Shown here one piece after another: positions 34,233 through 46,688 of a DNA stretch of 64,000 nucleotides (position 1 is its first letter; the number at the start of each line of letters is the position of its first letter). The notes beneath the pieces were generated by a model. It was not told the DNA's origin and ran no database searches. It saw nothing but the letters and a program-made list of their open reading frames with translations. Made by a program: the position numbers and the translations under genes. Location: contig CM041201.1 in NCBI GenBank assembly GCA_023078555.1, positions 6,083,172 through 6,147,171 of the forward strand, given 5' to 3'. Origin of the DNA: Ulva prolifera. Taxonomy: Eukaryota > Chlorophyta > Ulvophyceae > Ulvales > Ulvaceae.

Positions 34233-36363
34233 GTCTATAAGACGCAACAGCGACGCCGCTTAAGAGGTGTTGACAGACCCCGTTGATTCTGGAATATGAA
34301 CCGTGTTGACCCAGGTCACCGCGTCATGGACTGAACTGCTGCAATAAGCAAAACCTCTGCTAAACCACAAAATGTAGCCCTGACAGAAACTTCGCTCCAA
34401 GAATGTTGTGGCAGTCCGCCCCTGCAGGGGCCATGGCGCACAGGCCGTCGCACCCCCAGTACTGCGTTGTCCACGCGAGCATGCATGAGTGTCTGCGCCT
34501 TCAGTTATGTCATCACAAACGAAAGCAGTTATTGCGCCGATGCCTTGTTGGATCCGAATGTCGCGAGGTGAGCTAATATCATCGCATGGTATGGCTGAGG
34601 GGAGAGGGTTTTATCAATGACTGGTAGACCTGCGCTTTAGGGCATATGCACTCATTGCTGACTCTTTTGTGGGTGCCATTTGGTGAAGCTGCTACAGATA
34701 TTCGGAAGATTTGCCATGCTCGAAGCTGTCCATTTTCACAACTATCTTGCGTGACGCTGAGTAATTTCTCTGTGTTGCACCTGTGAGCACGCTGTTGTAT
34801 CTCACGCGACAGCACTACCCAGACTGCCAGACTACCATTGCAGACGTACGCCTGCAGCACACAGTCAGGGTATGCGCAATCAGGCTGGCGGCAGTTGGCC
34901 ATCCTGCACCAAACTGGCCTACACTTCTCAACCTATTCCTATGCCAACACGCTTGCTGCAACACAGCATCAGCTGGCTACACAACGAGTCAACAATGAGT
35001 CAACATGCTGTGTGGCATTCGTGATTGCCTGCAGATTCTTATGGTACCATTTACAGCAGCGTGCGAGATCGTCGTCATTGACGAGGTCCGTGCCGTCTGG
35101 AATCGAAGCCACTGCTAGTTGCCACGCAATCACCAGCCTGAGGCACATTGCGTGCAACTGTGCTTCAGACCGCTTTTCGCTTGTTGCTCTTATGCTGACG
35201 TAGCCATAATAACAAGGTGTGTCCAAGCCGTGCATCATGAAGGCTGCATCGTGCGAGAGTTCCGCAGCGAAAGAGCATTGCCTGCGGTGTTCGGGACTGT
35301 GAGTCACAGTCGGACACCCTGGTGTCGCCCTTCTGTGCAGGCTACCTGTGCGTCCGCAGCTGGATCGAATGCAGCTGCAGATAATTAGAGCGCTGGTGAT
35401 CATGATACACACGGACCGAGTTTCACAGGCAGATAACACCGCAAGGGAGTTGCGCATGACAAGGACGGGCAGAAGGCCACATAGGGCGGCACCAGTGCCC
35501 TGCCGCCCTTCAGTTCCTTGTGCAGACCCACTTTCGTGCACGCAAACAAACCCCCCCCCCCCCCCCCCCTCCCCCGTTCATGTCGTGATCCGGATCGGTT
35601 CCACGCGTATTCGCTGTGTTTTCGCGCACAGTTTGTCGCTGCGGGACAGTGAGCAATAAACCGCACCAGGCCATGTCACTTGGGCCGTCATCGCCGCGTT
35701 CCTTGCAATGCATGGGTTCGGCACAGCAGGGCAACCACCACCACCACCCACCTGGCGCGCGGGCTGCCACCACCACTTGCCTATTGATATCAAACAGTGA
35801 GGGTGAGGAAGACAATATAATGTTTTACTTGATAGTTGGGTAAATGCAAACGCGTGAGTAATAGACTGCACCATGTCACTCGGTACATGGCTTACGGCCG
35901 CAAAGGCTGCAAGCCAGATGCAGCACGCACACGCAAAGCGGGAAGCCTGACAAAGCTGAACACTGTGTTGCATACATGGATGCACCAGTGGGAATGCAGG
36001 CGTTGGCGGGCTTGGCCCGTTGTCGCACTGCGTATGGGAAATGTCTCCAGGCTGCCTTCAGCAAGCCCGGGACCGTGCGTAGCCCTACCGCAAGCCTCAA
36101 TCAAAATAAGTCTTGATGTGAAGGACATATCGAGCAAGCATGCGGCTCGCGTGACTCGCAGCGACGGCGAGTGCACTCTATTGCATCATGTCCTTGTGTT
36201 ACCTGCAGGGCACTTACGTACACAACCATCTGGAATATGCTATCGTAGTAGCTGCACTTATCTCGTACACTACTGTGCTGCAGAGCGCTTCGAATTTGCT
36301 GGGAGCATGTTCTTGTATTAAAATTGTTCACAAAGCAGCACTGCTGATGCATCAGCGCGCGAT
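34233..36363. other. Intergenic, some coding-like - strand frames, no identified gene
   Basis: Two - strand frames look coding-like in places, one near 34600-34900 and one near 34970-35190 (SIPDGTDLVNDDDLARCCKWYHKNLQ). Neither matches a family I know, and I could not build a consistent splice model. A long run of C lies at about 35551-35575. The right edge is the target duplication CTCAA of the large Copia element. Confidence 0.35.
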
Positions 36364-36368
36364 CTCAA

Positions 36369-36716
36369 TGTCAGAAATGCTTCATTCGCGCAGGTCAAAC
36401 GCGCAGTCTTTACGTCAGGTCAGGTCAGGAGGCATGTGTTCCATACCTGCTGCGCACAGAGGTAGAACCGAGGAACACTAGACGGGGAGATGCTAATACC
36501 GTGAAACAGTAAGAAGAAATGGTTACAGATCATAGTGTGCACATCCTTATATGCACACTGAACACTCAAGGTTACGGCGGGAGACCCTCGCAGGATCTCC
36601 CTCGCTACACCGGGACAATCCCTCTGGCGGCTTACCCCTGCACTGGATCCGCGGATCATCCGTGCATGGGTGCACCTGTCACCACACTGATGCCCGCAGA
36701 CTCATGCATTGTGACA
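36369..36716 (-). repeat. 3' LTR of the outer Copia
   Basis: 348 bp, on the - strand TGTCACAATGCATGAG ... ATTTCTGACA. Contains a TATA-like ATATAAGGATG region about halfway along. Confidence 0.92.
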
Positions 36717-36733
36717 CTCCCCCATAAACCTTG

Positions 36734-37989
36734 CTATGCCTCCACTAGCTGGAGTTTATTACGAACTTCTTGCACAGCAGGTCCGGGCAGCACTTTAGTA
36801 AACACATCCGCTAACTGATCAACAGTGCCAACCCATTCTACCTTAAGTTCATCCATCTGGACATATTCCCGCACTCGCAAGTGCCGCACACGAATGTGCT
36901 TGGATCTGTCAGTGGATACAGCATTCACAGCCAAAATATTGGCCCTCTTATCGTCACCCCACAGAGTCGGCTTATGTAGGACCAGCTTCAAATCGAGAAG
37001 CAACTGCTTCATCCACATGAGCTCGTTGGCTGTTGCGCTCATCGCAATGAGCTTAGCCTTTGTTGTATCCCCAGCCACTATACTCTGCTTCTTCGAACGC
37101 CAGAGCACACAATTCCCGTACACTCGAACGATCATACCAGATACACTTTTCAGATCCGCAGAATTCGCGAAGTATGCATCTGAGAAAGCTTCTAGCAAAC
37201 ATCCATGCCCCTTAGAGCCTACAAATTTTATTCCTAAATTCTTCGTGGACTGCAGGTATCTCAGAACATGTTTCACGGCAGACCAGTGTTCCTTCAGACT
37301 ACTAGACATGTGTTGGGCCAGGGCATGTGCCACATAGATCAGGTCAGGTCGTGTCACTCTTGCAATATACTAGATGCTTCCTACATCACTCATGAACCTG
37401 GAATGCTCAGTAGCACTGGCTTTCTCCAGGTCAGGATGCTCTTTCATAATCCTTAGTTGTTGCCGCGGCACTAAGGGAGTGGGAGATTTGCGACAGTCAT
37501 ACTGTACTTTTCAAGCAAGTTTTGAATTTTGTTTTGTTGTGCCATGACGATTGTTTTGGCCTTGCGATCTTGCATGATCTCTGTGCCGAGTGCCCATGCA
37601 AGTTCACCCAAGTCTCTGCCTTCGAATTTCGTGAGGATGACGTCGACCAAATGTTGCAGCCCCGCAGAGCTGCTGAAAATGAACAAGTCATCAACTCATA
37701 CAAATATAAAACAGCGACCAGATGTTCTGACATACAGTCCGGGATCACTTTGTGCGCACACAAATCCCATCTCAGCTAAGACCTTTATTAAAGCTTTATG
37801 CCACTCGCGAGCAGCTTGCTTCAGGCCATACAAGGTTTTATGCAACCTCCATACATGTGCTGTCCCGTCTGTGAAGAACGGGGGCTGTTCAACGAACACT
37901 TCCTCCTCCAACTCACCATTCAGAAAAGCACACTGAATATCTATGTGTCTCATCTCTAAATCTCCCTGAGCAGCAACTGACAGCAACAC
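36734..37989 (-). pseudogene. Outer Copia reverse transcriptase C-terminus and RNase H
   Basis: Three - strand blocks. 37696-37989 carries the RT palm (HIDIQCAFLNGEL, LYGLKQAAREWHKAL). 37471-37686 continues the RT. 36734-37357 holds the connection and RNase H (RPDLIYVAHALAQ, SDAYFANSADLKSVSG, DQLADVFTK). Frame changes near 37690 and 37400 and an Asp-to-Tyr change in the SDAdFA motif (SDAYFA) indicate decay. The RT active-site segment expected at the 37690 break (VDD) is disrupted. Confidence 0.85.
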
Positions 37990-38049
37990 TCGCAGTGTCG
38001 CATAACTACCGACAGGGGACCAAGTTTCAAAGAAATCTATCCCTTCTAT

Positions 38050-38802
38050 CTAACAAAAACCACACGCTACATAGCGTGCCTTGTAACGCTGAATCTCACC
38101 CGTAGGCCCACGCTTAATCTTAAGCACCCATTTGCCCGAGACAGCCCATTTGCCCGCAGGCAGATAGCACAACCCAAACGTTCCGTGCTCACCCAGTGCA
38201 TCTACCTCCTCCTGCATGGCGCGCAGCCATGCATCTCTGTCTGCACCCGCGAGTGCTTCCTTCAAATAAGGCATATCAGAGTCGGAGGGCTTCTGCTTCC
38301 TGGCGGCAGCTGCTCTGCGCGACCCACGACGCTGAGCACTCTGCTGCTCGCCAGACTCCACATGATGATGCTTCAGGTCTGCACAGGACACTCCACAGTC
38401 AGCCGTGGCTAACGTGTCCTGATTGCAAGCTGAAACTTCAATAGCAGCTACAACTGTTTCACTACTATCAATGCTAGAGCCCGCAGGCTCATGCATATGT
38501 ACATCCGCAGCCAATGGAACAAGGCGTCTGCGTACAAGAGGATTGATTTCAATACGAGGCAAGGCAGCTGGAATGGCCCTCACCTCATCAGGCAAATCAA
38601 CCCCGACAGCGGATGAGGGGTCCGGGACCTCTCCCCCTAATTCGGACCCGGTCTCCACCTCATTAGGCTCATCCTCCCAGAAGGGCCTCGGCGCCTCAGC
38701 TCGTCGCAGGGAGTGAGCAACTGCTCCCGCGCTAGACGCTGAGGCCGCGGCCGAATTACTCCCCGAGCTGACCCGCTGAGCCTCCAGATTCTGATGGGCC
38801 GC
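38050..38802 (-). pseudogene. Outer Copia linker and reverse transcriptase N-terminus
   Basis: The - strand frame continues the polyprotein after the inserted element: a low-complexity Ser/Ala/Glu linker, then the RT start (YLKEALAGADRDAWLRAMQEE, GKWVLKIKRGPTGEIQRYKARYVA) and a stop at 38050. The reading frame resumes across the insertion at 47083. Confidence 0.82.
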
Positions 38803-39196
38803 TGTCATAAATGAGGTCCATCCTGGGACACAATGCATGACGTGCAAGTACGCACATGAGTGTGGTGGCCACGGGCCCAACTCCTGTTATGTTAGGACAT
38901 ATGCATGATCATATGCATGAGCATAATCCAGCACAATCCATGCGAGGATTGTGTGCGGTCACTGTGATTATGACCGCTGTAGACTTGACTGATCGGTGGC
39001 ATATAGTCATGTGCCTCCAAGTCTACTGTAACCATTCTCTTACAGTCTTACGTGGTTCTTGTATTGCCTCACTGCATTACAGTACATCCCTTGATCTGTG
39101 CATTGCCGACGTACGACCTGAGTGCTCCACAGGTAACGTCTCTGCAGCCCACTAGCTAGCTTGATGAATGCTGCGCATAGGTCCTTGCTTATAACA
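38803..39196 (+). repeat. 5' LTR of the inner Copia
   Basis: 394 bp, TGTCATAAATGAGG ... CTTATAACA. The final nine bases also serve as the target duplication of the Mutator-like insertion and reappear at 40622-40630. Confidence 0.93.
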
Positions 39197-40621
39197 GGGG
39201 GTCATGCACTCCCGCTACGAAGTGGTCCCAGTGAGGGCGCGCGAAATCGACAACGAATCTGATAGATTGGGGAACACTTTCAGCAATATTTAGGTTAAAT
39301 GAACAGAATGGCTGATTTATCTCGGAGGTTTGGGGAGAATCGCCCAAAGTCGCCGATTTGGGCTGTTCCCGTGGGGAGTACCCCCAAATACGCGTTTTGT
39401 TCCCCGAACCTCGAGATTCTTCCCCAATCGCCCCCAAACTCGTTCCATGATACCCTTAATGATGATTCGTATTCATCTAGATCTTGATGGTGTAGTGTGG
39501 CGTCTCTGTGTGCCTAATGTGTGGCTCTGCTTGTCTAGCTCTGTCAATGCACCCTCGCGTGCATCGTGTTGACCCTAGGTGACTCTCACCATTTAAGGCA
39601 GCAGCAGATGGTTTTGTGCATAGGCAGGCCCTGCGTTTTGTCTGATCTAGGGTGCATACGGTCAGTGTGCATTGGGTCTGGCCTTGCAATCAGCATGCTG
39701 ATGCCTGCAGGTCTGAACGATATTGTCTGCAATGGATTGTAGACTGTCTGGCAGCAACGTTGATGGTATATCATTTGTTTGTATCATGACCATCAGAGTC
39801 CTGCTGATATTGCATGTGGCATGGCGCTTGGTAAGCACAAGTGCGTGTCACCAGAGCATATTGATAGAGGAGTCCACTATACTTGCATTTCGTGTGGACA
39901 CATAAGGACATGTAGGTGGTAATTGAATACTTATATCGTTGCAGTGGAGGCGGGTGGTCTTATCACAACTGTGAGGTAGTCGGTCAGCCACTTGCGTGCC
40001 TCACTGTCAATCATTTGTTCCACATACTCATGATCCCCCCTGAACTTAGTTTTCTCAAGCAGCGAAACGTCCTTACAAAATTCTCGAATAGCATCATCGT
40101 TCACCTCATTGGGCACCTCCAAGGCTTCCGCCACCACACGCTTGATGATCACCTGCAATTGCATAGCCGACACTGGCTCACGGCTCACTACATAGGCTCC
40201 TGTAACATCTTCAATACCATCCTCGAGTTTCTGTTGTCCACTGCGTGTGCGCGAACGCATTTCGAAGCTGGTCGTCAAAGCCCGCAAGACACACACTGAC
40301 CACCCCACCTGAGAAGGCGCAAAAGTGTAATGGTCAGCAATATGCACTATCATAGTGACTTTTGTATGTTGTCACTGCACTGTGATCACTGGCGTGCGTT
40401 TGGGCGGGAAAAGCTCAGCGAATGCCGCCGTTTGGGGAGAACCGCCATTATTTGCCAAAAGGGGGGCATGGGGTGGGGAGAGTCCCCACAGCCGAGATCG
40501 CTCAGGCAGAGTCCCCAAACATTGATCACAATATTCGAAGTTGTCCCCAATTACGAAAATTTGGTCGTTTTGATGCGCGCCCACACTGGGACCACTTCGT
40601 AGCGGGAGTGCATGACCCCCT
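39197..40621. mobile_element. Mutator-like (MULE) element carrying an unknown ORF
   Basis: Long inverted repeats beginning GGGGGTCATGCACTCCCGC and extending about 50 bp (to around GCGCGC), with weaker similarity further in. The 9 bp target duplication CTTATAACA is perfect (39188-39196 and 40622-40630); 9 bp is the Mutator-class length. No transposase is recognised. It inserted exactly at the LTR/primer-binding-site junction of the inner Copia. A - strand frame inside is described separately. Confidence 0.8.
39931..40353 (-). CDS. Hypothetical ORF inside the Mutator-like element
   Basis: A 140-residue - strand frame. Its central part (for example MQLQVIIKRVVAEALEVPNE, DDAIREFCKDVSLLEKTKF) has the charged, helix-forming composition of a real protein. 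I recognise no family. It could be a captured host gene fragment, as in Pack-MULEs, or the remains of an element protein. The ends of the frame look less coding-like, so exon borders may lie inside it. Confidence 0.4.
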   Translation of the reverse strand: MIVHIADHYTFAPSQVGWSVCVLRALTTSFEMRSRTRSGQQKLEDGIEDVTGAYVVSREPVSAMQLQVIIKRVVAEALEVPNEVNDDAIREFCKDVSLLEKTKFRGDHEYVEQMIDSEARKWLTDYLTVVIRPPASTATI

Positions 40622-40893
40622 CTTATAACATGGTATCGGTGAACGTTTGCGCGATTGCATTCGTTGTGCGTAATAGTGGTGTGTCATATGACCGCGCATG
40701 CCCAAGGGCATCTGCGCTGCTTTAGTGCGTAGTCATATGACCAGATCAACCGCATGATAGTCAACAGTAGTAATTCGCATGTTTGATTGCGAGCTGTGTG
40801 GCTGCGGTTTACATTAGATTAGTCGTGACGGTCCACGGGCCGGCCGACGAAGCTGCCCGCGCGAGAGAAGAGATCGCTCGCTGCAGGTAGACC

Positions 40894-42240
40894 ATGTCAT
40901 CACCAGAAGAGGAAGCTGCTCTTGAAGCTGAGGCTACGGCCGAAGCTGAGAGGCAAGCTGCTCTCTTGCATGCTTTGGGCGATGCACCTGGTGGCGTTCC
41001 CACTACTAGCCGTGCTGACGGGCCAGCCGCTGGTACTAGACGTGCACAAGCTGCACAAGCTGCCTCTCAGCTTGAAGCTGCTAACGCTACGGCGGAGCAA
41101 GCTCGGGTTGAAGCAAGCAATGTTCGCGCTGCTCTAGCGCGCGCGGAACAGGCTCGTGAAGCTGCCGAGGCAGAGGCGGAAGCTCTGCGTGCTACGGCCC
41201 AGGCTGAAGCTGATGACTCAGGTAATAGTCATCTGAATGCGAACTTAGTTGATGCTAATGCCATAGTTGACGCAATGAGATCTATGAACTTCCGTGAGCC
41301 CGCGATTGACAAAGGGAAGTCCCCACAGTGGGATTTTAGTAAAGGTGAACGATTCTCGACGTTTGAGTTTCGTGTTGAGCTCTGGCTCAAAGGCCATGGC
41401 CTTCATCACCTTCTGACATAATTGCCTACTGGTCCCGAGACTGCAACTCATGACAAGGTAATGGCGGTTGTATGCTTTGCACTACCAGCACAGGACTTAG
41501 AATATGTCCGTGTGTTTGTCTCCCTTAAGGATGTATGGAGTGCACTGCGTGCCAAATATATGCCTAGCAAAGAGGCATAGATCAGATCCCTGTGGGATAG
41601 GTTCTCCCGTGCTGTACTCAAAGGACATAGAGCCACGCAGGTAGAAGAATACTGCACATACATTATGTCCTTAGTCAATCAGCTGACCGCTTTGGGTGCT
41701 CAACCTGCTCAGTACCAAGTTAGCAACAAGCTGTTCGAGCCTCTCGGTCGGGAATTTGTATCATTGCGTAGTGAGCAAGGAGGTCGTGATTTCCTCACTC
41801 ACACAGCTGCCATCACGAATCACGCACGGGCATTAGATGCCTGTGGACCTCCCCAAGGGGCAGGGCGTGATCATGGCCCTAGAGGTAGGAACCCACAACA
41901 GCCACAGCGCCATGCAGTTGCTGCCGTCGCTGCCAATGAGACCCGCACATGCTACGTGTGCAAGAAGACAGGCCATCTCCAGAAGGACCGCCCGGATATC
42001 CATCCGGAGGTCAGAAAGTTCCTCTCTGAGCAGGCAGCTCAGCCTCGCGGCAACACCACCGGCCGCGGACGAGGACGCGGACGCGGACGCGGACGGGGCA
42101 GAGGCCCATCCGTCGCTGCACTGGAGTTTCCAGGTGACGGATTCAGCATGGTTGATGTTGCCCGCCTGGGCGAGCTGTGCAATTTTCTCATAGACAGTGG
42201 ATCTCAAGCTCATGTGATCCGTAATCCTGAGCTATTCGTT
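40894..42240 (+). pseudogene. Inner Copia gag and protease start
   Basis: Starts at ATG 40894 with an Ala/Glu-rich coiled-coil-like region (to about 41220), then the gag domain. Stops at 41419 (TAA) and 41578 (TAG) break it; the relic copy at 7853-10480 has sense codons at both places. The nucleocapsid has CYVCKKTGHLQKD followed by Arg where the last Cys of the CCHC knuckle is expected, then a Gly-Arg tail. The protease motif FLIDSGS lies at about 42184, and the frame shifts near 42239. Confidence 0.85.
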
Positions 42241-42242
42241 GC

Positions 42243-44735
42243 ATGCGGAAATCGAGAATCCCATGCATCCAGCCTGTCGGTGACGAGGACATTCCTGTCG
42301 TGGGCGAAGGAACAATTTGTTTCAAAGTAGGTTCGTATGTGACTACGGGTGGTGATGTGAAAGAATTAGTCCTAGAGATCCCGAGTTGTCTGTATGTCCC
42401 TGCATGCCCCTTCAACATCTTGTCTACGGAAGAGTTGAAGCATGAGAATATTTTCCTGCAAACACGTGCTGTCACGGAGGGAGGTGATATAGTCATCATC
42501 CCAGGCTTCTCTGACCAGGCCCTAGGCCACAAGGAGGGTAGGATTAACCAATCCACAGACGCGAAGAATCGACCTGTTCTTTTCATTGAGACGGATAAGG
42601 GCAAGCCCATCCTAAGGGGTGAGCAAGTCAATAGTCTTAGTGTGTGGTCCTCGAGCAATGCCGTGGCAAAGCTCGAGAGTGACGAGGCCGATCTCTGCAG
42701 AATAGCTGCATTGACTGGCAAGGCACAACATGTTCCGGGTGCTGACAAGCTGAACACGACATTTCTGACACATTTGAGTCTGCAAACGGGCACATCCATT
42801 CTGCAAATGATGTCCAAAGCTGAGGTGTATAAGGGTCTAGGAATTAAATCTGATGTGGTGAAGGAGAATCTAGGTCGCTGCCACGGTTGTCGCCTAGCCT
42901 CCCATGATTCCGGCTCTAGCAATCAGCATGGCACAAATGTAGAACATGATGAGGCCCAATGGCCTGGTGCATGGCTGCATGTTGATGTTATGGGTCCTAG
43001 TTTGCCTGTAGGGGTAGGAAAAGCACAGTACATTCTCATAGTCGTCGATGAGCATTCACGTTACAGTTTTGCTTGTCCAATGGATGCGAAGTCTAGAGTG
43101 CCGCAGCTGCTAGTTGAAATCATTGAGCACATACGGTCTAGTGTTCTTCCGCATGAGTTCGTTGATGATGAGGGCATTAAGATCACACCTAGAGTCATGG
43201 GTGTACACGGAGATCGCGGCGGAGAGTTTGAGGGTCACAATATCCAAGATTATTTCTCGGAGAACGGAATATCTTGGGAAACATGTGCTCCTGGGCACCA
43301 TGAGGGCAATGGTATTGCAGAGCGTACGTGTGGTGTCACCTCTGACAAAATGCTTGCTGCAATTCTCCCCACCGATCTACCCCGCCGGCTATGGCCGGAG
43401 GGGGCGATGTGTGTCAACCATTGCACTAATCTTGTGCCTAGCACTGCTTTGATGGCTCGTGAAAAGAAAAAGTTCATAAACAAGAATTTGTCCAATGCGA
43501 TCGAAAATCTCAGTAGAGCTAATAGAAGTAGAGTGCTCGCAGTGAAATCGAAAGGTGTGAGTAACAAGCCTGCTCCAGCTAAAGGTGATAAGCTTATGAC
43601 AGAAGAAGAGATCACGGCACAGGCAAAGCGTGGCGAAAGTGAGCGGTGCAATAGACTCTGGGAAAACACTAATTTCCGACTTGTGGTCCCGTATATGGTC
43701 TTCTACGGGAGATCATTGAATCTTGAACGATTCAAACTGCTTGTAGAGCAGATGCGCCCATGGGGTTTGCCAGTGTATTTCTATCAGAATGGTCAGCATC
43801 TACGCAGACTAGACGCTAGGGGAGCAAACGCTGTGTGGGTAGGCCCGGGTCAAGGCCCACACATGAATAGGGTTTACCAATCCGTACCGGGGGGCGGCAA
43901 AGTGATTGAAGTGCGGCAGATGGTGTATAGCGCTGCGATGTTGCGTGAGTACATCAAGAAATTCGATAGCGTGGAGATAGGGCTCATGCCGTCAGCGACT
44001 AGGAGTGTTGTTGAGAAACTAAAATTCCAGCCCAAGATGGCGGAAAAGGTGTACGCGCCCCCGTTGTCAGATGTCGATGCGGTTGCTGCTCGCAAGCAGT
44101 ACATGCAGATGCACGGAGCTGCTGAGTATGATTTTGACGGGATGGCCATAGGCAAGAATTTTGTTGACCTGCATGATTCGGAATACATCGACGATAGCCT
44201 GGCCGCAGAGTTTGAGCATGTAGTTCCGGAGCTGGGGGATGACCTCGGTTCAGGGGAGCTACAGCGGAAGACTAGACAGACAACTCCAGAGGTAGTGGAG
44301 AACGTCCATGCGGTAGTGCGTAGTCAGGAGCTACGCCAAGGTGCTGCTGATTTGCACCTCCAGCCAGGTGAGAACATCGAGCGCGTCAACAATCACTCCA
44401 ACGTCGACCGCTTTCGGGAGCTTGAGCACTCCAACATCGACATGTCGCCATCGGCCGCACACAACAGCCAGAGGGCGAAGAGCTTCACATCTCCGGGGAG
44501 ATCTCTCGCCGGCGACTCTGGCAGAGTAGATGAGGTGAGTGTCCGCGACATGGAGATACAACATCAACCCAGCTCTGCCGCGGCGGGATCAGCTGGCCCG
44601 CCGCGAGGGGCCATGGAAGATATTGGGGTCCCGTCCCCAGGGCTTCAGGTGAACGGGCTACGGCTCGCAGCTTGGAGCATGGGATGGACTACATGCGCGA
44701 GCATCTGGGTGGATTTATCTCTAGGGGAGAGGTAA
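42243..44735 (+). pseudogene. Inner Copia protease end, GAG-pre-integrase, integrase and linker
   Basis: Open frame of 830 residues. Order: rest of the protease domain, GAG-pre-integrase with the zinc-binding CHGC (about 42880), integrase core (LHVDVMGP, VVDEHSRY, HGDRGGEFEG, EGNGIAERT), then an integrase C-terminal part and an acidic linker. The catalytic D, D, E positions appear present. The frame is offset from gag and from RT, so expression would need repair or frameshifting. Confidence 0.88.
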
Positions 44736-45646
44736 GTCCGGCCCCAAACTCACCTGTCGCTGGGGAGTCTATGCATCCTGCTAAAGAAGTTAGTTTTGAT
44801 TTGCATGACACTGCTGCTGATGCCCAAGGGCAGGCTGCGCAGTCGGCCCCAGTTAGACACAAATGGAACCCGCTTGTACGCAAGCGCTTGATTCCACATG
44901 CAGATGTTGCTGTCGTAGAAGCTAGTGTTGATATAGAGCATAGCACAGTGAGTGAGCAGACGGTAGCACCAAAGGTTGCCGACAGATCATGCATGTTGGC
45001 TACGGCTGCCAGTGCAGTGACTGGTGCAGAGGTGATCAAGCATGGGGAGCTTGATGGCGGTAAGTCAGCCCAGCGACGTTCATCCCGTCGGGTTGCAGCC
45101 ATTAAGAAGAGGAAGCCTTTTGATCCTGATAGCCCGCCTTGGAAACAGGCCTTAGCTGGAGAAGATGCCGAGAAGTGGCATGGTGCTATGAAGGAGGAGG
45201 TGACTTCGTTGAGCGAGCACGGAACTTATGAGCTCGTTGAGCTGCTAGTAGGGGCCAAGGCCATTTCTGGTAAGTGGGTCTATAAGATAAAGAGGGGACC
45301 CACAGGGGAGATCCAGCGTTACACGGCGCGGTATGTAGCCAGGGGTTTTACCCAAGAAGAGGGAATTGATTTCTTTGAAACGTGGGCTCCGGTAGGGAGC
45401 TATGCTACTTTGCGTGCATTGCTTTCGATCGCTGCAGTAGAGGACTTAGAAATGAAGCATGTCGATATCCAGTGTGCCTTTCTGAATGGGGTAATGAATG
45501 AGATTGTCTACGTTGAACAGCCTCCTATCCTGAATGACGGTACAAATCGAGTGTGGAAATTGCTTAAGACTTTGTATGGATTGAAACAGGCTGCACGTGA
45601 ATGGCACAAGGCCCTTGCACGTTTGCTAGGTGAAATGGGTTTGTGA
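44672..45646 (+). pseudogene. Inner Copia linker and reverse transcriptase N-terminal half
   Basis: Carries the conserved RT segments GKWVYKIKRGPTGEIQRYTARYVA, HVDIQCAFLNG and LYGLKQAAREWHKAL. It ends in a stop at 45646 just before the YVDD-type segment. Begins in a different frame from the integrase ORF, overlapping it by about 60 bp. Confidence 0.88.
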
Positions 45647-46683
45647 GATCACATTCAGACCCAGCACTGTATGTTAGAAAAACTGGTAGGTGTTTCATAT
45701 TTCTGTGGGTCGATGATCTTTTTATCTTTGGACGGTCTACGGGCCTGAAGGAGTTGATCGATCAGATTCTCAAAGCATTTGAAGGTAGAGACCTTGGTGA
45801 CTTGTCGTGGGCACTAGGTGCCTCAATCACCAGGGATAGGAAGCAAAAGATCATCTCTCTATCTCAGCAGCAGAAAGTAGTGAACCTGCTAGAGAAATTC
45901 AGCATGGCATATTGCAGACCTTGTCCGACTCCGCTGGTGCCAAGGCAACAGTTGAGGAGTGCTAAGGATCATCCCGAACTTGAGGTAGCAGACCAGGCTG
46001 AGCACGCTAGATTCATGAGTGTTGTAGGAGGCATCCAATATATTGCTGTAGTTACGCGGCCTGATATTTCTTATGCCTGCAATGTTTTGGCCAAACGTAT
46101 GGGGTGTAGTTTAAAGGAGCATTGGCCAGCGGTGCAACATATACTGAGATACCTGCAGTCCACGAAGGAACTAGGTCTAGTGTTTGAGGGCTCATCAAAG
46201 AGCTGTTTGCTGGAAGGCTATTCGGATGCTGATTTCGCGAATGACAAAGGCCTAAAAAGTGTGAGTGGCCTAGTCCTAAGGGTCTATGGCAACACAGTAT
46301 TTTGGAGGTCGAAGCGACAGCCTATCACTGCTGGTGATACAACTGAGGCTGAGCTGATCGCTATGAGTAGTGCAGCAAACGAGTTGATGTGGGCTAAACA
46401 GTTGTTGTTAGACCTGCATCTTCGTCCAGAAAAACCTGTGCTTTGGGGAGATAATAAAAGTGCGAATATCCTAGCCAACAACCCAATCTCTAGTGATAGG
46501 TCTAAACTCATTCGAGTGCGGCACCTATAGGTCCGTGAATTTGTAGAGGCAGACGAGATTCAAGTGCAATGCGTAGGGACCAAAGACCAGCTTGCTGATG
46601 TCTTCACGAAGGTGTTACCAGGTCCTGCATTGAAGGATGTTCGGAAGAGACTTCATCTGATGCCAGTCCAGATTAGTCTCTAG
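45643..46683 (+). pseudogene. Inner Copia reverse transcriptase C-terminal half and RNase H
   Basis: The RT active site reads FLWVDDLFIFG near 45700. RNase H follows with YSDADFANDKGLKSVSG, GDTTEAELIAMS and GDNKSAN. A TAG stop at 46528 interrupts the last 50 residues (DQLADVFTKVLPGP), which end at 46683 just ahead of the purine tract. Confidence 0.88.
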
Positions 46684-46688
46684 GGGAG

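Noticed and set aside
35551..35575. Long poly-C run, and similar G runs at 15305-15316 and 55097-55112
   Set aside because: Simple homopolymers without conserved context; probably replication or sequencing slippage.
38455..38505. Short resemblance between the outer Copia linker (CATGAGCCTGCGGGC) and the start of its own LTR
   Set aside because: Only about 15-18 bases match and there are no insertion hallmarks; probably chance.
42243..44735. An 830-residue open frame, the longest in the window, as a candidate host gene
   Set aside because: It carries the GAG-pre-integrase and integrase domains of a Copia element and lies between its LTRs.
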